Shown: piece after piece, positions 45,462 through 54,146 of the stretch
Layout of the letters: each line of letters starts with the position of its first letter
How positions within the stretch are numbered: the first letter of the stretch is position 1
Assembly: GCA_945949085.1 (NCBI GenBank)
Contig: CAMFDJ010000006.1
Location: 1 to 64,000, forward strand
Direction of reading: 5' to 3'
Length of the DNA stretch: 64,000 nucleotides
From: an uncultured Lachnospiraceae bacterium
Lineage (GTDB): Bacteria > Bacillota > Clostridia > Lachnospirales > Lachnospiraceae
Made by a program: the position numbers and the translations under genes
Notes under the pieces: model-generated
Told to the model about the DNA's origin: nothing
Seen by the model: only the letters and a program-made list of their open reading frames with translations
Databases searched by the model: none

Positions 45462-45971
45462 CTAAAACAAGAGTACACAGATGAAAATCCCGGACAGGAT
45501 TCCCAGACTGCGGTAAAGCTTGCACTTTTCTTCCCTCTCCCGTGTCAGTGCAGTCACTCTCTTTGACAATTCCGATTCATATTGCCGTATCACCGCCCCC
45601 TGTGACGCGGCCGAGGCAAAGCCGCTTTGATCCATGCAATGCAAAAATTCCTCAAGATCTTTTCCCCCAAGCACCTTTTTCATCTGTCTGCCCTGCGTCT
45701 GCCAGATGGTGACAAGCTCTTCCGGGCTGAAAAGATCAAGCTGTCTTGCAACCTCTTCCAAAAAGGTCTTATAACTTCCTTCCATACGCTGCGCTGTCCT
45801 TGCGATTGCTTCAGATAGCGGCAATTTTTCCAGTGTGATCATTTCCTGTATGTAATGCATCATATTCCTGATATTTGACAACGTTTCTATTCTGCCCCTG
45901 TACTCATTGACGTAGGAGTAACCGATCCCAATGCAACCGGACAAAATCAGCAAAAAACCAATCCATTTCAT
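45462..45971 (-). CDS. spoIIIAB: stage III sporulation protein AB
   Basis: 169 residues with an N-terminal helix (MKWIGFLLILSGCIGIGYSYV) and a C-terminal helix (LGILSGIFICVLLF). The middle is a helical bundle resembling GspF-type domains. It overlaps spoIIIAA by 4 bases. A structural part of the SpoIIIA complex in the mother-cell membrane. Confidence 0.94.
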   Translation of the reverse strand: MKWIGFLLILSGCIGIGYSYVNEYRGRIETLSNIRNMMHYIQEMITLEKLPLSEAIARTAQRMEGSYKTFLEEVARQLDLFSPEELVTIWQTQGRQMKKVLGGKDLEEFLHCMDQSGFASAASQGAVIRQYESELSKRVTALTREREEKCKLYRSLGILSGIFICVLLF

Positions 45972-46921
45972 AGCACTTCTCCTTTTTCATTGATTACTGT
46001 CGCTCTTTTTTCCTGCGACAAAACCACAAAACGCCGAAAAACCCTTGCCGTAAAAAGCGGTTTCAGATAGTCCTTCTCCTGCAGACTGCCCAAGTCATCC
46101 CCATGCACTGTGGCAAGAATCGTAATACCGCAATGCGCCATAAGCAGCAGCGTGTCCACATCCTGTGCAGTTGCAATCTCATCTATCGCAATCACCTTAG
46201 GTGACATCGACCGAAGCAGCATTTCCATTCCACTCACCTTTGGACAACCATCGAGAACGTCGGTACGCATTCCCACATCATTCTGCGGTCTGCCAAAATA
46301 ACTTCCTGCGATCTCGCTCCTTTCATCGACCACACCGACTGTCTGTGGATATCGCTTTCCGGTCCCGTCCGATATCTGCCTGATCATATCGCGCAAGATT
46401 GTTGTCTTGCCACACGCCGGCGGTGCGACTACCATGGTACTGTGCCATCTTTTTCCTGTCCCATCGTAGATTTTGTCCATGACATGGTCTGCACATCCCT
46501 TTCTCTCATGTGAAATGCGAAGATTCAGGAAACAAATATTCCTTATGCTTAGCACCTTTCCCCGATCGGATAGGACCTGCCCTGCCACGCCAACCCTGTG
46601 TCCGCCGGGGGCAGTCAGAAATCCCTTCTTAAGCTCATCCTCATACGCATAAGGTGAATACCTGCAGATATGATGAAATATCTGTTCCATTTGCCTTTGT
46701 GCAAAACAAAGCACGTCATCCCTGCCTACAGGAACCATTCCTGTCACCGCTATCTCTTCTCCCTTTGCCGATAGCACATATTCTTTTCTGCCTCTCATCA
46801 GAAAAACCGGCTGGTCGCAGCGCATTCGAATCTCTGTCAGTGTATCTGCTTTTTTCACTGCCGGCTCCATAACAGATCGGATTTCCCCCGGAAAAAGTTG
46901 CAGAATACTATCACTTTTCAT
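45968..46921 (-). CDS. spoIIIAA: stage III sporulation protein AA ATPase
   Basis: 317 residues, secretion-ATPase-like P-loop protein. Walker A is VVAPPACGKTTILRDMIRQ (about 163-181), VGVVDERSEIAGSYFG follows, and Walker B is PKVIAIDEIAT. It is the motor of the SpoIIIA-SpoIIQ feeding-tube apparatus and the first gene of the operon. AGAGGTGAG precedes the ATG, about 15 bases after the predicted sigma-E start. Confidence 0.95.
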   Translation of the reverse strand: MKSDSILQLFPGEIRSVMEPAVKKADTLTEIRMRCDQPVFLMRGRKEYVLSAKGEEIAVTGMVPVGRDDVLCFAQRQMEQIFHHICRYSPYAYEDELKKGFLTAPGGHRVGVAGQVLSDRGKVLSIRNICFLNLRISHERKGCADHVMDKIYDGTGKRWHSTMVVAPPACGKTTILRDMIRQISDGTGKRYPQTVGVVDERSEIAGSYFGRPQNDVGMRTDVLDGCPKVSGMEMLLRSMSPKVIAIDEIATAQDVDTLLLMAHCGITILATVHGDDLGSLQEKDYLKPLFTARVFRRFVVLSQEKRATVINEKGEVL

Positions 46922-46944
46922 ACTTGTCTCACCTCTCTTAACTC

Positions 46945-46973
46945 AATATATGAAAGTCAGACAAACTTATGAC
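46945..46973 (-). promoter_or_regulatory. candidate sigma-E promoter of spoIIIA
   Basis: On the minus strand GTCATAA (46973-46967), a 14-base spacer and CATATATT (46952-46945). This is close to the sigma-E pattern known from Bacillus (ATATT-type -35 and CATACA-type -10). Sigma-E drives spoIIIA in Bacillus, so position and sequence agree. The call is based on consensus only. Confidence 0.55.
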
Positions 46974-47116
46974 AGGAGTTTTTGTTCTGATAAAAAAACA
47001 ATCTGACCTCTTTACTTTTTTCTGTTTTATGGTAAGATAAAGATAAATCAATAATAATTACTATTATTAAATCATAAATATCTAATCCCAAATATCATGA
47101 TAAGGAGGACTGATCT

Positions 47117-47362
47117 ATGGCACAGACAAATGAAGCACAAGTAAACAATCTGGTAAATCTGCTGGACGGATATGCAGAAAAGGGCGGACATCATTTAAAT
47201 GTCAATGTTTTGAACCGTGAGACATTACTGGACGCACAGGCACATCCTGAAAATTACCCGCAGCTTACGATTCGCGTATCAGGTTACGCTGTTAATTTCG
47301 TAAAACTGACGCCGGAGCAGCAGGCAGATGTCATCAGCAGAACATTCCATGGTGGACTGTAA
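47117..47362 (+). CDS. grcA: autonomous glycyl radical cofactor (PFL repair protein)
   Basis: 81 residues, the C-terminal glycyl-radical segment of pyruvate formate-lyase as a free protein. [17 protein letters not shown] and [16 protein letters not shown] are close to the PFL C-terminus; Gly56 in RVSGYA would carry the radical. In E. coli the longer homologue YfiD restores oxygen-cleaved PFL. AAGGAGG precedes the ATG. It is divergent from spoIIIAA and closed by a strong terminator, so monocistronic. An AT-rich inverted repeat (AATAATA-ATTAC-TATTATT) lies about 45 bases upstream and could be an operator. Confidence 0.92.
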   Translation: MAQTNEAQVNNLVNLLDGYAEKGGHHLNVNVLNRETLLDAQAHPENYPQLTIRVSGYAVNFVKLTPEQQADVISRTFHGGL

Positions 47363-47440
47363 GATTTTCTGACCGCTTCCCGGTTACGAGTTTTGTGAAG
47401 TGACTTGTAACATGCTGATCGAATCAACGATAACGCAAAA

Positions 47441-47471
47441 AAATGGTTTCCCGGATGGGAAACCATTTTTT
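47441..47471 (+). terminator. terminator after grcA
   Basis: Perfect stem AAATGGTTTCCC, loop GGAT, GGGAAACCATTT, followed by TTT. Preceded by an A-run, so it can also end minus-strand transcripts from the coiled-coil genes. Confidence 0.9.
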
Positions 47472-47589
47472 GATTCAGCCTTCGCTCTGCTGCTATACAC
47501 TACTGCTATATTTTGTTGTGTCTATGCTTGTTTGCATCTGCATCTCGGCTACCGATGCAGCTCTTCTGTCCTTTGATCCATATCTGTTA

Positions 47590-48321
47590 TTACTCAGCTG
47601 CCTTGGCCGCATCCTCCGACTCGGATTTGGCCCCTGCGTTGTTATCTGCTCCGCTCTCGGCCGTAGCTTCTTCCTCTGCTGCTTCCTGCTGCGATCCTGC
47701 CGCACTTTGCTCCTGCTTCATCTGAATCTCCTGCAGGACAAACGGATCATCAATATGTAACATCAGCATCTCTATCTGTTCCTTATAGCGATCCATCTCC
47801 TTGCGGAGCTGCTGATTCTTATCCCGAAAGCTTTCAGCCGCTTCATTCAGCTGTTGTTCATACAGATTTTTCATCTTTTCCAGTTCAATGGAATGATCGT
47901 TTTTCAGAGCCTCAATCTCTTCGTCCTTCTCTTTGACGATTGCTTCCTTCTCCTGATCCTTCTCTTCTGCAAGCGCTGTCAGCTTGTCTTCATACATCTG
48001 TTTGTATTCTTTTTCCGTGTTCGCCTTGCAGGTCTCTTTTTCCTTGGCAATGACATCCGCACAGACTGCATTTGCCTTTCCAAGCTCTTTTTCGATTTCT
48101 GTCTGTAGCGCTGCCATCATATCCTTCCAAACAGTTCCGTTTTCCACATAAACAATTTCTTTTTCTGCTGACTCTGCAGTCTGTCCGCCTTCTTTTTCAT
48201 TTGCCTGCATTGCTTTTGCAGCCATGACAGCCTTCATCAGACCATCCTTTTCTTCCACTGTTGTTACACCCATCGTATACTCTCCATTTACTATTATTTT
48301 TGGCTGCTCTGTTGCAGCCAT
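47590..48321 (-). CDS. coiled-coil protein sharing the MKNLY repeat
   Basis: 243 residues, not recognised as a known family. Residues 75-205 are predicted coiled coil rich in Glu and Lys, and the C-terminus is Ala/Glu-rich low complexity. At about 143-182 one repeat unit (LEKMKNLYEQQLNEAAESF then RDKNQQLRKEMDRYKEQ) matches the units of the neighbouring protein. No signal or membrane segment. An internal ATG at 48273 has a better ribosome binding site (GGAGAG, six bases) than the ATG at 48321, so the protein may be 227 residues. It lies 89 bases downstream of the neighbour on the same strand and is probably co-transcribed. Confidence 0.78.
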   Translation of the reverse strand: MAATEQPKIIVNGEYTMGVTTVEEKDGLMKAVMAAKAMQANEKEGGQTAESAEKEIVYVENGTVWKDMMAALQTEIEKELGKANAVCADVIAKEKETCKANTEKEYKQMYEDKLTALAEEKDQEKEAIVKEKDEEIEALKNDHSIELEKMKNLYEQQLNEAAESFRDKNQQLRKEMDRYKEQIEMLMLHIDDPFVLQEIQMKQEQSAAGSQQEAAEEEATAESGADNNAGAKSESEDAAKAAE

Positions 48322-48410
48322 TTTACAAAATCAATTCCTGTCGCATTTCTCCCTAGTCAGCACATTTCCTCTGCTTCTATCATCAGTCAATACGCTTCAT
48401 GAACGAAGGG

Positions 48411-49277
48411 TTACTCTGCAAGCAAGCTACCGAGCTGCTGCTTGAACTTGTCAAGCTGACTCTGGAGAGATGCATTCTTCTCCCGGAAAGCCGCCTGTAC
48501 CTCTCCAAGCTGTTCATCGTACAGTCTGCTCATCTTCAAAAGCTGTGCCTCCTGCTCAGCCACCGTCTCTTTATACTGAGAAAGCTGCTGCTCCATCGTC
48601 TCGAGCTCCTGCTTTTGCTGCGCACTCTGCTCCTTGAATGCATTGTTCAGATCGCGGATCATGCTGTCATAGATGGACTTCATGTTTTCCATCTCTGCCT
48701 CATGGACGCTCTGCAGATTACGCATCTCTTCATTTTCTTTAAGGGCACTTTCCTGCGTCAGAAGATCCTTTTTTGCCCGGAATGCCGATTCAATCTCATC
48801 AATCTGCTCTGCGTAGAGATTCTTCATCTTCAAAAGCTGTGCATCTCTCTCCTGTACCTGCTGCGCAAATTTAACATTCTGTTCTTTATACTTAGAAAGC
48901 TCTCCGGATAAAGATGCGTTCTTTTCCCGGAAGGCTGTCTGAATCTCATCAATCTGCTCCGCATACAGATTTTTCATCTTCAAAAGCTCTGCTTCATGTG
49001 CGGCAGCCATTTCCTCTGCATTGTTTTCTTCCTTATACCGGTCAAATTCCGATTTCAGACTGGCTGTCTTATCGCGAAAAGCCGTCTGTATCTCATCAAT
49101 CTGCTCTGCATAGAGGTTTTTCATCTTCAGAAGCTCCGCCTCGTGTGCCGTCTTTAGCTCACTGACTTCCTTCTCATGCTCCATGCATAGTTCCGCTCTT
49201 GCCTGCGCCTGTTCATTTTCTACTCTGGCAAGCTCTGCTTTACTGACACCACCCAGCAAATTCAACAAAAATCCCAT
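48411..49277 (-). CDS. coiled-coil protein with five ~49-residue repeats
   Basis: 288 residues, almost entirely coiled coil after a short hydrophobic N-terminus (MGFLLNLLGGVSKAELARV). Five repeats, with the unit head LLKMKNLYAEQIDEIQTAFR at about residues 49, 98 and 148 and diverged copies at about 197 and 246, spaced 49 to 50 residues. The ATG at 49277 follows AAGGAG by eight bases and is preferred to the TTG at 49283. I know no characterised family with this repeat. A filament, scaffold or polar marker role is possible but unsupported. It is related to the gene just downstream and divergent from the DUF5058 operon. Confidence 0.8.
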   Translation of the reverse strand: MGFLLNLLGGVSKAELARVENEQAQARAELCMEHEKEVSELKTAHEAELLKMKNLYAEQIDEIQTAFRDKTASLKSEFDRYKEENNAEEMAAAHEAELLKMKNLYAEQIDEIQTAFREKNASLSGELSKYKEQNVKFAQQVQERDAQLLKMKNLYAEQIDEIESAFRAKKDLLTQESALKENEEMRNLQSVHEAEMENMKSIYDSMIRDLNNAFKEQSAQQKQELETMEQQLSQYKETVAEQEAQLLKMSRLYDEQLGEVQAAFREKNASLQSQLDKFKQQLGSLLAE

Positions 49278-49535
49278 ATTCAAGACTCCTTACCTTTAGG
49301 CTGCATTTAGATCTGCACATAAATCTGCAAAAAATCCCCATTTGTCTTACATTTTAGCACGTTGCGCCTAAAATGGAAATACGTTTCCTGCTACTTTTTC
49401 GTTACTTTTTGCCTTTTTTGTTCCGTTTCCATCCTTTTTTCTTTTCTATCGGGCGAGTTCATTGTATAATAAAACAATCTGAGAGTCTCGATTCTCATAG
49501 AAACACAATTTTACAAACGAAAGTGAGGAACAAAA

Positions 49536-50255
49536 ATGGTAACAATGCAAGACATTATCCACAGCCCTTTGCTGCTCATTCTGATCGCAATCGGCCTCCT
49601 GTACATCGTCGGTTTTTCCGTCGTCTATCTGATCAAGGCGTACAAGCACTGCTTAGAGCTCGGTATGACAAAGGATGACATCAATAAGGTCATCAAATCC
49701 AGCGTCTTTTTTTCCATAGTACCCAGCTTATCCATTGTAGTCGGTCTGTTCGTCCTGATCTCTGTCATGGGAACGCTCTGGTCCTGGTGGAGATTATCCG
49801 TCATCGGATCCCTCTCCTATGAATCCATGATCTCGAGCAGTGTTGCTTCCGCCATCGGTTTTGCTTCAAGCGGCGAGATGCTGTCAGGTGCGACCGGCCA
49901 GCAGTTTGGTGTTGTCATGATTCTGATGAGCATCGGTATGCTCAGCGGATTTTTCATTCTGATTCCCTTTGGTAAAAAGCTGTCCATGAGTGTCAATAAG
50001 ACAGAGACCTCCAGCGACTGGAAATATGTCTTCAGTGGCGTGTTCATGCTCTGTATGTTCTCTGTTTACATTCCGGTACTTCTGATCGGCGATACAATCC
50101 AAGCTTTAGTTATGTTAACCGGTCTTGTGGTTGCCGTTGCACTCGGCGTACTGGCAAGCAAACCGAAGCTCCACTGGCTTGCCGACTTCATCATGGCGTT
50201 TTCCATGATCGCGGGTATGGCGTCATCCCTGCTGTGGCTGAAGCTGTTTTCGTAG
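49536..50255 (+). CDS. DUF5058 family membrane protein
   Basis: 239 residues with six or so membrane helices (first about 13-35, last about 215-237). LIKAYKHCLELGMTKDDINKVIKSS and SVFFSIVPSLSIVVGLFVLISVMG are features I associate with DUF5058, a family of unknown function in Clostridia. GTGAGG precedes the ATG. It is followed 111 bases later by another membrane protein on the same strand and then a terminator, forming a two-gene unit that could be a two-part transporter. Confidence 0.8.
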   Translation: MVTMQDIIHSPLLLILIAIGLLYIVGFSVVYLIKAYKHCLELGMTKDDINKVIKSSVFFSIVPSLSIVVGLFVLISVMGTLWSWWRLSVIGSLSYESMISSSVASAIGFASSGEMLSGATGQQFGVVMILMSIGMLSGFFILIPFGKKLSMSVNKTETSSDWKYVFSGVFMLCMFSVYIPVLLIGDTIQALVMLTGLVVAVALGVLASKPKLHWLADFIMAFSMIAGMASSLLWLKLFS

Positions 50256-50366
50256 GATATGTACGCGGATATAAAGTATCCCAGATATAGTATGGGAAAT
50301 AAAAGTGAAACCGTCACATGAGTGAAATAGAATAAAAATCGACTTACATATATGGAGGAAATAGAA

Positions 50367-51116
50367 ATGAGTAAAAAGAAAGAAAAAGCAAATCTCGATT
50401 CCTTTCAGGCTTGGTGTCATCGCTGGGGACGCATCGGAACCGTCATCGCCCTTATCTATATGATCGCACTACCTTTTATCGTGCTTGGTGTTTATGATTG
50501 TATGCCCTCTATTGGCGATGTATTCAACTTAGCTACCATGGGTATTTTGATGATTTATATTCCGGTTGGATTTTCAGAGGCGCTTACTTACACACCAATC
50601 CTTGGAAGTGCTTCTTACCTGACATTCATCACAGGAAATATCATGAACCTGAAAGTACCTTGCGCAGTGAACGCAATGAACCTGACAAAGAAAGAGCCTA
50701 ACACACCGGAAGGCGAGGCAATTGCTTCCGTTGCCGTTGCTGTCTGCTCCATCATGACAGTCATCCTGCTTGCACTTGCAGCTCTGTTTTCTACCTGGAT
50801 CAGTCCCTTCTTCGAACTACCGGCTGTCAAGAGCGCATCTAACTACCTGATTCCTGCACTGTTCGGTTCCATGACACTCGGTTTATTCGGTTCTACGACA
50901 AGCGGTAAGAAGGTCGTGAAAGGCGGTGTAATGGGTATGATTCCGGTACTGATCATCATATCTGTTCTTGCCCTTCTCGTTCGCGTATCAAGCGGTGGAT
51001 CACTGTTTGGTGCAGTCGGATTCTTACTGATCGCCATGCTGCCGATCGCAATCCTCTCATCCCGCATCATGTGGAAGAAAGGGCTGATCAAGGTGGTAGA
51101 CAAAGAAGCTAAATAA
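50367..51116 (+). CDS. membrane protein, partner of DUF5058 protein
   Basis: 249 residues with about six helices and no recognised domain. The N-terminus is basic (MSKKKEKANLDSF), followed by IALIYMIALPFIVLGVYDCMP and PILGSASYLTFITGNIMNLKVPCAVNAM, which looks like a conserved core. The earlier ATG at 50352 overlaps the GGAGG that serves the ATG at 50367, so the later start is used. Downstream terminator at 51142. Gene pairing suggests a complex with the DUF5058 protein. Confidence 0.82.
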   Translation: MSKKKEKANLDSFQAWCHRWGRIGTVIALIYMIALPFIVLGVYDCMPSIGDVFNLATMGILMIYIPVGFSEALTYTPILGSASYLTFITGNIMNLKVPCAVNAMNLTKKEPNTPEGEAIASVAVAVCSIMTVILLALAALFSTWISPFFELPAVKSASNYLIPALFGSMTLGLFGSTTSGKKVVKGGVMGMIPVLIIISVLALLVRVSSGGSLFGAVGFLLIAMLPIAILSSRIMWKKGLIKVVDKEAK

Positions 51117-51141
51117 ACTTTTTATCATGTGATATACACAG

Positions 51142-51174
51142 AAAACCCCACGAGATGCAAGCTCGTGGGGTTTT
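51142..51174 (+). terminator. terminator after DUF5058 operon
   Basis: Perfect 13-bp stem AAAACCCCACGAG and CTCGTGGGGTTTT around a 7-base loop. It works in either direction and also sits behind pnp, which converges on it. Confidence 0.92.
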
Positions 51175-51283
51175 CGATTGCCATATACATACTTAGTATC
51201 ATTAACTACATCTGTATTCTAGCATGTAAAAAATCAATTTTCAAGTATTCTTTTAAAATATTTTTTTGATATTCCAGTTATTC

Positions 51284-53368
51284 TTACTTCGCATCCTTGA
51301 TAGAGAAGCTGATTCGTCCCATCTTATCTTTTCCAAGGCATACTGTAGTCACTTCATCTCCAAGTGTCAGGACATCTTCTACGTGGTTGATTCTCTCCTT
51401 TGCAATCTTGGAGATATGAACCATACCCTCTTTGCCCGGTGCAAACTCGATGAATGCGCCGAATTCCTTGATGCTGACAACCTTACCGGTGTATCTCTTG
51501 CCTTCTTCAAAATCAGAAGCGATCATCTCGATCATCTTGATGGCATCCTGCATAGCAGCTGCGTCTGTTCCACATACGGAAACAGCGCCGTCGTCTGTGA
51601 TGTCAATCTTAACACCTGTACGGGCAATGATCTCGTTGATGGTCTTTCCTCTCTGACCAACCACATCGCCGATCTTCTCCGGATCGATCATGATCTGGAT
51701 GATCTTTGGTGCATATTTGCCAACTTCTTTTCTCGGCTCTGCAATAGCAGGCTTCATACAAGTATCCATGATGAAGAGTCTTGCCTCACGGCATCTTGCG
51801 ATAGCGCCCTCTACGATCGGTCTTGTCAGACCATGGATCTTGATATCCATCTGGATTGCTGTGATACCGTCTGTTGTACCTGTTACCTTAAAGTCCATAT
51901 CGCCGAAGAAGTCCTCAAGACCCTGGATATCTGTCAATAATACGAAATCGTCATCTGTATCGCCTGTCACAAGACCACAGGAAATACCGGCAACCATCTT
52001 TTTAATCGGTACGCCTGCTGCCATCAGTGACATACAGGAAGCACAGGTAGATGCCATGGATGTAGAACCGTTTGACTCAAATGTCTCTGATACAGTACGG
52101 ATTGCATAAGGGAATTCTTCCGGAGAAGGTAATACAGGAAGAAGTGCTCTCTCTGCAAGTGCACCGTGACCAATCTCTCTACGTCCCGGTCCGCGGCTCA
52201 CCTTTGTCTCACCTACGGAGTAAGACGGGAAGTTATAATGATGCATATATCTCTTTGCTGTTACATTCTCATCCAGTCCGTCCACCTTCTGCATCTCAGA
52301 AAGAGGAGCCAGTGTACATACGTTACAGATCTGTGTCTGTCCGCGTGTAAACATTGCGGATCCGTGTACTCTCGGAATCAGATCCACTTCTGCTGCAAGC
52401 GGTCTGATCTGATTGAGCGCACGACCGTCCGGACGTTTGTGGTCTTTCAAGATCATCTTACGGACTGTCTTTTTCTGATACTGATAAACTGCCTCACCAA
52501 GTACTGCAAGCCAGTCTTCCTTATCGGCAAATGCTTCTTCCAGCTTCGCTGTGATCTGACGGATGTTTTCCTCGCGTACCTGCTTCTCATCTGTGAAGAC
52601 TGCCTCTTCCATTTCTGCAGGTGGAACGATCTCTTTGATCGCTGCAAACAGTTCTTCCGGAATTGCACAACTCTCGTACGCATGCTTCGGCTTACCAACT
52701 TCAGCTACGATCTTGTTGATAAACTCGATCAATGTCTTGTTGACACTATCTGCTGTGTAGATAGCTTCAATCATTTTTTCTTCAGGTACTTCATTGGCAC
52801 CTGCCTCGATCATGATGACTTTTTCTGCTGTAGAAGCAACTGTCATCTTCAGATCACCTTTTGCCCACTCTTCCTGAGAAGGGTTGACAATCAGCTTGCC
52901 GTCAATCATTCCCATCTGTGTCATGGCGCAAGGGCCATCGAACGGGATATCTGAAATACAGGTTGCGATTGCTGTACCGAGCATTGCTACAAGCTCCGGA
53001 CGACATGCAGGGTCTACACTCATGACCATGTTATTTAAGGTTACATCATTTCTGTAATCCTTTGGGAAAAGCGGACGCATCGGACGGTCGATGACACGAC
53101 TTGTCAGAACTGCATTCTCGCTTGCCTTTCCTTCTCTCTTGTTAAATCCCCCCGGAATCTTTCCGACTGCGTACAGCTTTTCTTCATACTCTACGCTGCA
53201 AGGGAAGAAATCAATTCCCTCTCTCGGTTTTTCACTGGCTGTTGCCGTGGAAAGTACGGTTGTCTCACCGTACTGCATGAAAGCACAGCCGTTTGCCTGT
53301 TTGCCGACTTTGCCGATCTCAACTCTGAGCTTTCGTCCGGCAAGGTCCATTTCGTACACTTTTACCAT
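51284..53368 (-). CDS. pnp: polyribonucleotide nucleotidyltransferase
   Basis: 694 residues. Two RNase PH domains (second with RPDGRALNQIRPLAAEVDLIPRVHGSAMFTRG), then KH (IMIDPEKIGDVVGQRGKTINEI) and S1 (GKRYTGKVVSIKEFGAFIEF) domains. It degrades RNA 3' to 5' using phosphate. The frame is open to 53416, but the ATG at 53368 has GGAG six bases upstream and begins at MVKVYEMDLAGR. It follows rpsO, the conserved order, with a 379-base structured leader. Confidence 0.96.
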   Translation of the reverse strand: MVKVYEMDLAGRKLRVEIGKVGKQANGCAFMQYGETTVLSTATASEKPREGIDFFPCSVEYEEKLYAVGKIPGGFNKREGKASENAVLTSRVIDRPMRPLFPKDYRNDVTLNNMVMSVDPACRPELVAMLGTAIATCISDIPFDGPCAMTQMGMIDGKLIVNPSQEEWAKGDLKMTVASTAEKVIMIEAGANEVPEEKMIEAIYTADSVNKTLIEFINKIVAEVGKPKHAYESCAIPEELFAAIKEIVPPAEMEEAVFTDEKQVREENIRQITAKLEEAFADKEDWLAVLGEAVYQYQKKTVRKMILKDHKRPDGRALNQIRPLAAEVDLIPRVHGSAMFTRGQTQICNVCTLAPLSEMQKVDGLDENVTAKRYMHHYNFPSYSVGETKVSRGPGRREIGHGALAERALLPVLPSPEEFPYAIRTVSETFESNGSTSMASTCASCMSLMAAGVPIKKMVAGISCGLVTGDTDDDFVLLTDIQGLEDFFGDMDFKVTGTTDGITAIQMDIKIHGLTRPIVEGAIARCREARLFIMDTCMKPAIAEPRKEVGKYAPKIIQIMIDPEKIGDVVGQRGKTINEIIARTGVKIDITDDGAVSVCGTDAAAMQDAIKMIEMIASDFEEGKRYTGKVVSIKEFGAFIEFAPGKEGMVHISKIAKERINHVEDVLTLGDEVTTVCLGKDKMGRISFSIKDAK

Positions 53369-53450
53369 GTTGTTCTCCTTTTCTGTTACAGGACAGCTCC
53401 TGACTATCGTCGCCATTCCTGTGAACCTGATTTGATATTGTTGATAGTAT

Positions 53451-53700
53451 CAGGTAGAAGAAGCCGAAACTACTGAACCATGCATGATGCGCGTTCGGTG
53501 TTATGTAAACCTTATAAAAAAAGTAAAAAGAATCTCGCTTGCGAGATTCTCGCGCCGAGCGCGGTCGCTTTTGCGACATGATTCACTGCGGAAACCTATT
53601 TCCTCACATAACACTTCCGGAATCAGCATACCAATCATGCGCCAAATGTTGCTGACACATCATACCTGCTTCAGTGGTCTCGGAAATTTTCTTCTACCTA
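53451..53700. promoter_or_regulatory. long inverted repeat in the pnp leader
   Basis: The outer arms are AGGTAGAAGAA (53452-53462) and its reverse complement ending at 53698. Similar sequence continues inward (ACTGAA, ATGATG, TTCGG, TGTTATGT on the left, their complements on the right), with the left arm shorter. The centre is a tight hairpin AGAATCTCGC/GCGAGATTCT. The structure precedes pnp by about 80 bases. In E. coli a long pnp leader stem is cut by RNase III and lets PNPase control itself; the same is possible here, as is an inserted palindromic element. Confidence 0.6.
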
Positions 53701-53703
53701 GAA

Positions 53704-53736
53704 AAGAGGCGGATAAACTGAATTTGTCCGCCTCTT
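53704..53736 (-). terminator. possible terminator after rpsO
   Basis: Stem AAGAGGCGGA and TCCGCCTCTT with a 13-base loop, 11 bases after the rpsO stop, followed on the minus strand by TTTTC. The T-run is short, so read-through into pnp is likely, matching the coupling of these genes elsewhere. Confidence 0.6.
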
Positions 53737-53747
53737 GATTCCTAAAA

Positions 53748-54014
53748 TTATTTTCTGATACCAAGATCTTCAATTAATTTACGATATCTTTCGATATCCT
53801 TGCTCTTTAAATAGTCAAGAAGACCTCTTCTCTTACCGATCATCTTATACATACCACGTCTTGAGTGATGATCCTTTGGATTCTCTTTTAAGTGCTCTGT
53901 CAGCTCTTTGATTCTCTCTGTCAGAACTGCTACCTGAACCTCCGGTGAACCTGTATCACCTGCGCATCTGGCATACTTCTGCATAATTTCTGTTTTCTTT
54001 TCCTTTGAAATCAT
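53748..54014 (-). CDS. rpsO: ribosomal protein S15
   Basis: 88 residues. [24 protein letters not shown] and [23 protein letters not shown] are the S15 signature. It binds 16S rRNA in the platform. The frame is open to 54134, but the ATG at 54014 follows AAGGAGG and gives the normal length. Upstream is a structured leader that probably binds S15. Confidence 0.97.
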   Translation of the reverse strand: MISKEKKTEIMQKYARCAGDTGSPEVQVAVLTERIKELTEHLKENPKDHHSRRGMYKMIGKRRGLLDYLKSKDIERYRKLIEDLGIRK

Positions 54015-54042
54015 TGTGATTTCCTCCTTCTTTTTGATAGGG

Positions 54043-54087
54043 CTCATGCTAAGGAGCGGTCGGAGTGTCCGTGACCTGAGCATGGCT
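54043..54087 (-). promoter_or_regulatory. rpsO leader structure (S15 autoregulation candidate)
   Basis: On the minus strand ATGCT and AGCAT close a stem that holds a second hairpin, GGTC-A-CGG-ACACT-CCG-ACC. The structure lies about 30 bases before the ribosome binding site of rpsO. S15 represses its own translation through leader structures in many bacteria, so a similar role is inferred. Confidence 0.55.
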
Positions 54088-54105
54088 AATTTTTCACACT
54101 CTGAC

Positions 54106-54134
54106 AGTCTACCATAGAATATGTTATCTGTCAA
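54106..54134 (-). promoter_or_regulatory. rpsO-pnp promoter
   Basis: Minus-strand TTGACA (54134-54129), 17-base spacer, TAGACT (54111-54106). Start near 54099, leaving an 85-base leader. The promoter begins only 13 bases after the NlpC/P60 stop codon. Confidence 0.75.
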
Positions 54135-54146
54135 ATATATATCTTT

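Noticed and set aside
46981..47116. Rex or FNR operator upstream of grcA
   Set aside because: Neither TTGTTAA-N4-TTAACAA nor an FNR box is present; only an AT-rich palindrome of uncertain meaning.
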